Shown one piece after another: positions 46,705 to 61,536 of a DNA stretch of 61,536 nucleotides. Below the pieces are notes generated by a model. It did no database searches and was not told the DNA's origin. It worked only from the letters and a program-made list of their open reading frames with translations. Within the stretch, counting starts at the first letter, position 1, and the number at the start of each line of letters is the position of its first letter. A program made the position numbers and the translations under genes. The DNA is from Lingula anatina (lineage: Eukaryota > Brachiopoda > Lingulata > Lingulida > Lingulidae), in contig NW_019775591.1 of assembly GCF_001039355.2 (NCBI RefSeq), positions 550,197 through 611,732 on the forward strand, read 5' to 3'.

Positions 46705-47795
46705 CGGAGATTTTTATTCAACAAGAGCAATTAGTTTTTTCCTTCCAACCAAAACAAGAGTAACAGGCTGCAATCAACAAGAACACAAATCAGGAAATTG
46801 AAAACTCAACTTTATATACAGAGCAATACTTGTACCCAAAGTCTCACAGGTGTCAGAAAAACCCCTCACCTGCCATCAATATACCTCTGCCTTCTTTTAG
46901 TAACACAAGCAAGGTGAAAGGAGGAAATTGGGTTTCCACGAACCTGTGAAACTTGGGGTAAACATGTCCAAAACCTTCAATACAACGTGCATTATATACA
47001 TGAGTTGTAGAAAATGCATATTGAAACATTTGCAATCCAAATAAAGTTGTATACTTTTCTTTTCTCATATTTTTCAAAAGTTAAGATTGAGCTCAATTTG
47101 AGTAAGTCTACCAAGGGCAAGTCTGCCTCCAATAAAAAAAAGAAATTTGCCCTGAATCTTAACACTTCCACCATATTTTGTTATTTTTCTGCAATTTTTA
47201 TTTTTTATTGTTATTGTAGTCTTTTCTTTTCTATTCTGTAAGACCAACACGTGACAGTAGTTGAGGTTATATAACTTAATGGTCACTACTGTTAAACTTT
47301 AAATGATACAAGAAAAACTGATTTTTTCTTTTTTGATATTTTTGCTATTTTTTTGTTTATTTTTCAATATTTGTAGCTGCTTCTTGACATTTTTTCTTTT
47401 AAGTTTCCTATTCTACTATGACAGTAATAGTTTTACTGTTTTTATTGTAGTTTTTGGTATCATGTGTTCTTCTGTTGTTCTTTTCATGACGTCTCAGCTT
47501 GTTGTACTTAAAAAGGAAAAGTTGCAAAAAAAATAATAAATATAATTATGAATTCATAATAATAATTAACATTAAGTTTCAAAAGTTTTTATAATACAGT
47601 AGTTCTCAGTTTTTCTGATTTTTATGTCATTTTTTCGGATATTTTTTCATCCCAGATGGATTGTGCCCACTCCCAGTGCTCTCCACAGGTCTTCACAAGC
47701 CAACAGCATACAGTGCCTTCACACTATCTGGATTCTGATCTGCTCATCTTGCTTGGGGAGGAGCGAGTGGTGCCATCTTTTGGGGAGTTTTAGCA
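46705..47795 (-). other. PABPC1: PABPC1 3' UTR (probable)
   Basis: AATAAA on the minus strand is found at 46713-46718, and other candidates lie near 47200-47210, so the 3' UTR is roughly 0.6-1.1 kb. The sequence is AT-rich with long U-runs. Small ORFs on either strand here have no support. Confidence 0.5.
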
Positions 47796-53680
<5,885 letters not shown>

Positions 53681-53813
53681 ACTTATCACACAACACACCT
53701 ATTTCAATGAAATATGAAATGTGAGGGGAGAACGGAAGTAGTGCTTGAATTTTATATTGAAACGTCAGCAGATTCATGCGCCTGACCAACGGCCAAATAG
53801 TGCCGTAAAAACA
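53681..53813. promoter_or_regulatory. Probable bidirectional promoter between PABPC1 and a plus-strand ORF
   Basis: The interval between the PABPC1 leader and the plus-strand ATG at 53814 holds an ETS-like CGGAAGT at 53733-53739 and an ACGTCA half-site near 53762. No TATA box was seen. Confidence 0.45.
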
Positions 53814-54685
53814 ATGTGTTGTAGATTCTTCAATTTGACATTGTTTGGAAAACAGTAAGTATCTTCGTTTAAATACAACTGTAGAAGTTTGAAAAATTTT
53901 AACAAAAATAATAACTGCATACTGTTCAAATTTTCTTGGGCGATTTACTCGCGGAATCATATTTGTACACTACCATCAATTGTTCGGGGAAACACCGACG
54001 GTTTCCACGGAGTTCAAGAGAATATCCGGTGTACCGTTCTCAGATTGTTATCGGACACAGGCCATTATAATTGTTGTTTTAATCTTCCCTGGTTTCTAAA
54101 AATGTAATAAACTTGTATTCAAATTACAATAAAGGAAAATATGGTAATAAATATCAATTCATAAACAATTAGTAGTAACAAGGTAGAATCCCGGGCCGTA
54201 TAAACGAAGACTTTTTCACCAAGGCATTTCCTTCATGATGGAGGCGCTGCTGGCGTCGTTCTTCTTTAAACAATGAACATTTTGCCCAAGCTTATATTTT
54301 TATAACGTGTAAAGCAAAAAAAACAAATATTGTTTACGTTCAAAGAACTGGAATTATTGATCACTTGGCGAACAGGCTCGATCAGTAGGCCTATATTTAC
54401 GACGGTCTTATTACCAAATATTTCAGCCACGTCACATCTGGCTGTCTGGATTGCTTGGTTGAGCTACTAAGGGAGAAGTTTGCCCAACTGTCGCAATACA
54501 AGACCAGTGCAACTATCGCACGCTTAGACATGGAAGCACTAAAACTACGACAAAAAGCAGGGCCTGTAGAACGATACAGCACCAACACAGGGCCTATTTC
54601 TAATAGTGGTCGGGACATTAGGGTCTACTGGGTGTTTCTGCTACAAGTTTACTCAAGTAGTGGTCTGTTTTTATCCTTTGCATAA
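53814..54685 (+). CDS. Possible two-exon small gene head-to-head with PABPC1 (99 codons)
   Basis: ATG at 53814, donor AACA|GTAAGT at 53854 and acceptor TATTTCAG at 54426 join in phase into a 99-codon ORF ending at 54685. Residues ~19-60 look like a genuine amphipathic helical segment (LVELLREKFAQLSQYK, IARLDMEALKLRQKAG). The last ~25 residues look less convincing and may be read-through into an intron, with further exons unseen. I do not recognise the family. Confidence 0.4.
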
Positions 54686-55804
54686 GTCTACAAACAGTAG
54701 ACATTTCCAGACTCTCTCCCTTCAAAGAATACGAGGTAAAAATCGTCAAAATAGCTTAAATTGAGCTGTTTTGACCGTAAATTGACTCATCACATTTATT
54801 ATATTTCAAAAGCGTACAAAGGGTGCGGTTTGTAGACTTGTAAAAATGATGCTAAAAATGAATGACCTCCCCCCCCCCCCCCCCCCCCAAGTGAGGCCTG
54901 TGTGGCGGGTTGACTCAATGCGGGAACGGAGTATTTTTTTTTCCTTCATACATTTTTTTAATTCTCTTGGAAGAAATTATTTTTCAAGTTTCTCATCACC
55001 CTCTTCAGAGTTAAACCTTTGACAATATTTGATAGAAAACTTGGACTTTCAATATTAGCAGCCGTTTATGGTGTTTTTCTGAGACCTATAGGGCCTACAT
55101 ATTTGTGAGAGTGGACAGTATGCCCGATGTAGGCTAACTGTGGCTTAATTAAGTAAGCCTTAAGTAAAGAACAATATACAGAAAATGATAACGTGTTATA
55201 TCATACAAATTAAGCTCACGAAAGTGCATAGTCTTAATTACAGAGCAAGCGCAGGCCTTAAGCTAAATAGATAAGATAATTAAAGGCTGAAGAGGAAACA
55301 GTGTTGAATTTAATATAATTTGGGTACGGCAGGTGAGCAGACATCACCATAGTCATTGTCATCGCCTCCTTCATCATCATCATTATATTATTATGATCAT
55401 CATGAGGTCGACGCCAGTGCAGGATGTGGACGGCGGGATTTAACTTGATGAAAGCCACCAAAAATTTTCGCTGTGCAGTTCAGTAAAGAATATCTGGAGA
55501 AAATCCATTTGTGTCTCTTGTAGAGAGTATAATTTATGTAAAGCCAACAACATGCTCTGCAGAAATAATGTTAATACCATATTTTATTAGCACAGACAAT
55601 ATCCCTACTTATAAAATACGTCGCAAAAGATACAGGCCGGGCATGAAAAGTCCAAAAAGTTAAATTTTTCCTGAAAGGTCTCTGTATATCTCATCTGAAG
55701 AATATAATTTTTTTCAAAACAGGTGGAATGATCTCAGAAATATAAATGAAATCTTGTTAAATACTCGTGAATGTAGCGGGTTCAGACAGTGAAAAAAAAC
55801 TGAC

Positions 55805-56067
55805 TTAGGCTTCGTTCACATGCAATGTCTATTTTCTAAAAATCTATTTTCTATTTGCGGTATCTTGTAATCACGGTCTGTGCCCTGAATACCCCGCGGC
55901 GTAATTACTGGCAGCGCCGAGAATTAATTACAGCTTTGGAAGTAACTGGCTCGCGCTGCCAGTAATTACGCCGCGGGATATTCAGGGCACAGACCGTGAT
56001 CACAAGATATACCGCGAATAGAAAATAGATTTTTAGAAAATAGACATTGCATGTGAACGAAGCCTAA
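55805..56067. mobile_element. Near-perfect foldback element, ~114-bp arms with 35-bp loop
   Basis: Arm 55805-55917 (TTAGGCTTCGTTCACATGCA...) and arm 55953-56067 are reverse complements with only scattered mismatches. The outer ends TTAGGCTTCG/CGAAGCCTAA continue the palindrome. The size, high arm identity and absence of coding sequence fit a MITE. The superfamily is unclear because no target duplication stands out. Confidence 0.8.
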
Positions 56068-56348
56068 AGTCAATAACTTTTTGTATAAAAGTTTGAAATC
56101 CTGTTTTGCGTAAGTTTCTCACATATCATTTTTTACATATGTGAATGTTTTCTGTTTGCATTGAGTACATTACAATAAAGAGAAATAAAATCTATGACCA
56201 AATGATCTGCTTGCGCACCACTGATAAAAACATTCCCCTAAATAGGTCCACGTGGTCACTAGAGTTCCACGCTGCACGTTATAACGTTGTCACATGTTGC
56301 AAAGCCACGTGACAGCAACATGTCGTGTTTGGTGGGGCGTGTGTAAAG

Positions 56349-56392
56349 CCTTGGACCTAAATAGAGAAGGCCTTCTCTATTTAGGTCCAAGG
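56349..56392. repeat. Perfect 44-bp palindrome
   Basis: The 22-bp arms CCTTGGACCTAAATAGAGAA+GG and their exact complement meet without a spacer. A similar CCTAAATAGGTCCACG lies 110 bp upstream (about 56236), and an inverted ACATGTTGC/GCAACATGT pair lies between, so this may be one end of a larger decayed element. Confidence 0.85.
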
Positions 56393-57264
56393 TAAAGCAG
56401 ACGATCACCTATTCTGTACGTATGTTCCACCAGAGGTCAGCTGCCTGATGACGTCAATTCTATACAAAAAAAATGCTTACATTTCAATATGATTACAGCT
56501 TTGTCTCTGGGAAGCTTACAGCTCATTGATACTCTGATCTCTCATAAATCCTTTAGATATGTGACCAATGAATTATATAAATTTACGTGTGCATGAATTG
56601 AGAGGAGTCTCTGAGGCTAGTTTGCTGTCAACTTTCGGTTTTATAACACAGCAGAATCATACACATGTAGGTAAATTGCATACTTTTATCATTTGCACTT
56701 TTATTATAACTCAAACTACGAATTTAACATACTGACAGTAAAATATATAAGAAAAAGAAGAAATTCACAGCACAGAAATGTGCATAGAAATGTGCATAGA
56801 AATGCCCAATTAAAGGGCCGCAACAAGCGCCCCTGACCTCAGTTTCATATCCCTTAGGTAACTGACCTCGACCGTCAACAGAATTGAGGTGTGCAACCGA
56901 GCCACCTGCGATTACCAAAGAAAAGTGAACAAAAGAACGACGCGGCAGTAACAATAATTCGTCTGGCAATGCAGGTAAAAAATGTGAAAAATGTTTTGCT
57001 TTGTAAAGAAAATGGTACACAAGCAGGTCCTGTGCATGTCCCAGGCACAGTCCTTATTGGGTGTGATTCATTGTTAAGGGCATTGTAACCCTTTATTATC
57101 ATCCAGATACCGAATCTGAGTTTTTTCCTGCATCATCTCGTTAGTCGCGCAAGCTACTCTTGAATGAAGTGCAGAGGCCCGGATGTTACTATAGGCCTAA
57201 GCCCCAAAGTAGAGACGCGGGAGAAGTCTGGCGAGCGTGGTGATTAGAGAGGTAAAAAGAAAAA

Positions 57265-57280
57265 CGATTACCATTCCGGT

Positions 57281-57324
<44 letters not shown>

Positions 57325-57437
57325 CGCGTGTATCTCTATAATATAATGTAATGTAATGTAATGTAATAATCCCGCCCCTCCCCCAAATAGTGGGAAAACA
57401 GTGGAACAGACGTCAAATGATTACAATTCCGGTTTAA

Positions 57438-57474
<37 letters not shown>
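57265..57474. repeat. Repeated GATTAC(C/A)ATTCCGGTTTA followed by (AAT)n, two copies
   Basis: The same 18-bp segment followed by a long AAT run occurs at 57265-57322 and 57418-57474. Between them lie AATGT pentanucleotide repeats (57343-57366). Confidence 0.75.
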
Positions 57475-57476
<2 letters not shown>

Positions 57477-58328
57477 TGGAGAGAGACCAACAAAAATATG
57501 CACTTATAAAGTCCGTTTGTCTATATAAGACAAATAGACCAAGATAAGCTCTATACAGACCCGGGACCGTTATTCTGAGATAATCCTACATGTACTTTTA
57601 TTTTTTGGTAAAGGCATATATCACAAATAAATCATGTTGAGAGTTTTAAAAGCACATTTATTTAAGTCTTACTTGTTATCTTAATTCTGTCTCCGTGTTG
57701 GTTCTGGTGTACAATGTACATTGTATATCCTACTTCCGGGTGAGCAACGGAATGCGTGGAATGCGTGGAATGCGGAAGTACAGTATCATTCGTTTTCTCT
57801 TTTTTTTTACTAGGGTTATACCATTCGAAAGGCTGGCCTACCCGTACTATTTCCCGAGAAAAAAATGTGTTTTGTCTTGTGAAATGAAAAAAAGCCGCGT
57901 TTGGTTTGACAATTGTTACATGTCGAAAGAAATATATAACTACTAAGATAATATTCTACTCTAATGTAATGTATTCTTAAACCATGGCCACACCGTTAAA
58001 ATGACTTCGTATCATTAAATTTTTATCTTTCTTTCACCAGTAGTATTATTGCGCCTATTTTGTAAAAAAAATAGTTATGTCTGGATCCAAAATATTTACT
58101 CTATTAAACCACCTTGATTTTTGCGGACTATTTCCTCAGGATAAATTCTTAGTTTTAGTCCTTTAATCTTTCACATTAAGCGGTATGATGGGTGTACTCG
58201 CTGTATATTATTTGCACCACAGTGGGGTTTTACCCCTTTCATTATCTCTCCATAAGTTCACTTCCTGCTGGTAATTGGTCGTGTCCAGCGCTGGATTTCC
58301 GGTTAGGTGACTCTCATTGCGTAATAAA

Positions 58329-58329
58329 A

Positions 58330-58390
<61 letters not shown>
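58329..58390. repeat. (TA)n microsatellite, about 30 units
   Basis: A pure AT/TA dinucleotide run of about 60 bp. Confidence 0.95.
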
Positions 58391-58391
<1 letters not shown>

Positions 58392-59423
58392 TAAAAATAC
58401 AAATTATATATCAGAAGTTTGTGGGCTATGGTCACCACGTTTATCTCCCTGGACAAATGTATCTCGGCTCCCATAGGATTAGTAGGGGTTAGGGGTTGTA
58501 TATGGGGCAAATATCACCAGTATGCTGTACTGGAGACTCCATTTTGACCTTTATGTAATTAGAATAATGATTTGAAATGTATGTTTGAATACTGATGACT
58601 TTATCTGATCCTGATCTTTCACGTCGTCAAGCATCTACACATGTAGGCTGCCCATAGAAACGGCAAGATGGTTTCGAACTCCAATACATCTTTAAAAAAT
58701 GTCACCTTTGTCAAAATTACATAGGTGACGAGTATAACTACATTCCTATCTGTAAATTCTTTGAAAATGAAAGATCACAACTGATTCCGCGAAAGGTTTG
58801 GAACAAACCAAACATTTCGAAATTTTACGATTTATTCTCTTCAAAATATGTTCGTGTTTTTAATAATTTGTGTAATTTCATTATTCATTTAACTAAAAGT
58901 GTCAGCTTCCCTCCTGGTTTAATATGCAACTTACTATTTAAATATATATTTTTATTATGTGTATCATGTGTACATTATTCAAACTCTGTAGTCTAACTGA
59001 CTAAGTTAAAGAGAATAAACTAATTTGAAACTGAATCCTGTATAAAGGTGGGTTTAAATATGAAATAGATGCGCGTTTCTCAACTTATCCGGATAACTGA
59101 GCGTTGTGTGAACGCAGCATTGTTGTAGTTCTCCGTTTATAGCGTAGATCCCACCAGGATTCTCGCGAGTTGATTTAATTTGAGCCCTATCATTTATACT
59201 GGTAATTTATGAATTTATAATAAGTCAGCACAACGTGTGCATAAAATATTGCGCGTGTCCACAACGTAAACACGGAACGCTCAATGAAAACAACGTTGCC
59301 ACAAAGCTATTGACAGCTGTTAAATTTATATACACTGAGATGATGTCTCATGAGAAGTCGGCAATATTGAAAAAAAATGTTGTTGAGAGCGACGGGTCCA
59401 GTTCTTGTATAAATCAGATTTTA

Positions 59424-59450
59424 ACACACACACACACACACACACACACT
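59424..59450. repeat. (AC)n microsatellite
   Basis: About 13 AC units. Confidence 0.9.
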
Positions 59451-61141
59451 TATTGGAAAAATGTATAAATGATTCCTAGAAAAAAATTGATGTTTTTGTT
59501 TTTATTTTCTATGCTCAAAAATAGCCAACACTGTGGAACTGCCATTTCTCCCCTTCAGAACAGGGTAATATCCCAAGTCAGGTGCTGATATGTAGCTGTT
59601 ACACCCGTTCACCATCATACGTTTTAAAAGAATTATTTTTGTTTACTAATCCTCGTCACAGACAGCCGCCGCCCAAATATTCAATTTTGTCTGGCCTAAA
59701 ACAAGGCATCAATTTCTACTATGTAAATACTCGTAAATGACATTCGTGACCTTGTTTTGCCCAAAAGTAACTAAAATGTCACCACGGCATATATAAATAT
59801 CTTGAAAACAAAATTTAAGACCATTTATTTTAGTTTATCGTGTTTTATCTTGCTGGTCTATAGAAATGTGAACTTACAAAAAGGCTTTAAAAAGTAAACA
59901 TCGCTCTCAGCTTGGTCGCGTTCACTGACCTATTTAAATATATGGCAAAAATATGTGAGAAAAAATAGAAACCGCATATAGTGATGCATTCACATGAAGG
60001 ACAAATAAAAAAGAACGAGGGACTGGATTGGGGGCTCACGACTCAATAGTCGCAGTCAATACAGTGAAGAATTTTCCATTGAGGTAATAGCTAGCCACTA
60101 ACAAAGTGAAAGCAAATGACCTGTAATACAACTCACTGGTGAAAGGCAGCAAAGTTGTGGACTCGTATAGTCGGCTTCAACAAAGGCCATTTTTATAAGA
60201 TTGTTATAAGCTTTTGAGAGGCAGTGCTAGTGCATGTGGCCTTGACAGGTTCTGCATGTGACCTTTCTGAACTCGCGTCATCGTGCACGTGCGTACTGCT
60301 CGGCTGACTGTGTAGGCCTACTGACAACTGGATAACGCACAAACGCACACACGTACGTGCACGCACAATCACGATATTCCTCACTTGTAATGCAGCAACC
60401 AAGTACACGCAGTGCGTCCTCTTTCTGCATTATGTCTAAAATGGCTTTGAATATAGTTTTAGTTATTTAAACGGTTTTAGACGGGGATTGAGTGTGATAT
60501 TCATCTGACCTAGTCTCCTGTAGAAATTGCATCTTTTCTGGCCAATCATTATACTTATATATAAACTGCCATTGCCAAAAGATTAATAACACCTGCTGTG
60601 CGAAAATCACGCAAAGAACCCGGTACGCATTAATATTAAACGTATCAGTCAATTTACGTGCTCTCATTACAAACCTAGAGACGAACGTTTGGCGTACCCT
60701 TTAATATCTCAAACGCTTCTAGTATAGCCTACTACAAAATTGAAGAAAATTTAACAATTTTGTAAAAGACTACAAGCGACCCCTGTGGTCAGAAATCACA
60801 TTTGATATACATTCACATACCAACAGTTTTATGCTCTAATATAAACAATGTGTTGTGGCTCTTGTATTATTTCAAAAGCGATCTCAAAACTACCAGACGT
60901 TACCTAACTCACTTTAAGCAAGGAGTTATAACTCCTTGGTTTTACATAAGCTAACTAGGTTATAAAGATGGTGCAACAATTGTAAGAAGAATAAAAGGAC
61001 GCACTTATGTATAATTTGGACCTTTTGTAACAACAGTCTGTAACAATCATAAATCTTTTTTTTATTGGGTACCAGCATCTCCTCAAATATACTACACCAG
61101 TGTTTAAAACCGACATCTTTGTGAAAAAACAGTGACATAAC

Positions 61142-61316
61142 GGGGCTGTTCACAGTTCAGAACTTCAGAATGAGTTAGGTCGCAATAGCCCGAATAACTA
61201 CTACACACTAAGGGCTTGCTCCCCATGAAACAATAGGAGCTTTCTAAAAATCCAAAAATCGAGTTTTAGACGTATTTGTAATATCCTTGACGCCTTAACT
61301 CACTCTGAACGGCCCT
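61142..61316. mobile_element. MITE-like element with GGGC(T/C)GTTCA ends
   Basis: Left GGGCTGTTCA...GAATGAGTTAGG and the reverse complement of right CCTTAACTCACTCTGAACGGCCC form gapped inverted termini. The internal sequence is non-coding. Confidence 0.5.
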
Positions 61317-61536
61317 TACACCCCATTTCCATAGATTAGATCGACCTACTTTAGATCGACCTAACTCCCTGGGGGTTCACGCTAAATAGCTGTCAGCCGG
61401 GCGGACACGAAAGTTAATTACCCTCTTACAGCTTGTAGTAGGCGGGACGGACATTTAAGTCGGATTATCTGAAAGTAATCTAGTGAGACTCCCCGCGGGG
61501 ATAGATCGATCTAAAATCTATGGGAATAGAGCCTTA
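61317..61536. mobile_element. Second inverted-repeat element at the window's right edge
   Basis: Left CCATTTCCATAGATTAGATCG and right CGATCTAAAATCTATGGGAA (61506-61526) are imperfect inverted repeats of about 27 bp. The right boundary may extend past the window. Confidence 0.5.

Larger units (their letters stand above)
54686..61536. other. Gene-poor region with inverted-repeat elements and microsatellites
   Basis: No exon of a recognisable protein was found on either strand. Besides the elements listed separately it contains a (C)n run at about 54869-54888, a GATCATCATCATTAT-like trinucleotide patch at 55370-55400, and CpG/GT-rich sequence around 60230-60370. Short ORFs here are consistent with chance. 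Confidence 0.6.

Noticed and set aside
54686-61536. Additional protein or tRNA genes
   Set aside because: I looked on both strands for domain motifs, exon chains and tRNA-like A/B boxes and saw nothing convincing. A covariance-model scan was not possible.

Overview
This is invertebrate animal genomic DNA: spliced genes with GT-AG introns, 3' A-rich poly(A) signals, AT-rich introns full of micro- and minisatellites, one decayed LINE fragment and several hairpin-type MITEs. Gene content (EYS, MKRN2OS and PABPC1 relatives) fits a bilaterian. A lophotrochozoan or an invertebrate deuterostome is plausible, but the sequence alone does not settle the phylum.

Positions 1-41881 (minus strand) are dominated by one giant gene. 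I followed 47 coding exons whose splice phases all agree, giving 5,349 codons without a stop from 41881 to 1396. The gene runs off the left edge. Its first exon matches the N terminus of Eyes shut (EYS/spacemaker). Then come about 20 EGF-like repeats, an IgGFc-binding-type domain, about 45 more EGF repeats, two Ser/Thr-rich mucin-like exons, and four laminin G domains separated by EGF repeats. The EYS-type ends with an IgGFc-binding domain and large mucin block between them are the main novelty. An intron of this gene (30959-35790) hosts a second gene on the plus strand (34295-35229) that encodes an unrecognised helical protein.

Positions 41882-42993 form a divergent promoter interval between the EYS-like gene and a plus-strand MKRN2OS homologue (42994-44986, four exons, 213 aa). 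A 47-codon spliced minus-strand ORF lies in this interval and may be an EYS uORF or a microprotein gene. MKRN2OS converges on the minus-strand gene for cytoplasmic poly(A)-binding protein (PABPC1, eight exons, 624 aa, 53522-47796). The PABPC1 mRNA leader is strikingly A-rich, as expected for the PABP autoregulatory element. A small two-exon plus-strand ORF (53814-54685) sits head-to-head with PABPC1.

Positions 54686-61536 hold no gene I can support, but contain several inverted-repeat elements and microsatellites. Across the giant gene, exon 3' ends together with their 5' splice sites have repeatedly been copied into the following intron. This is seen at four separate exons.
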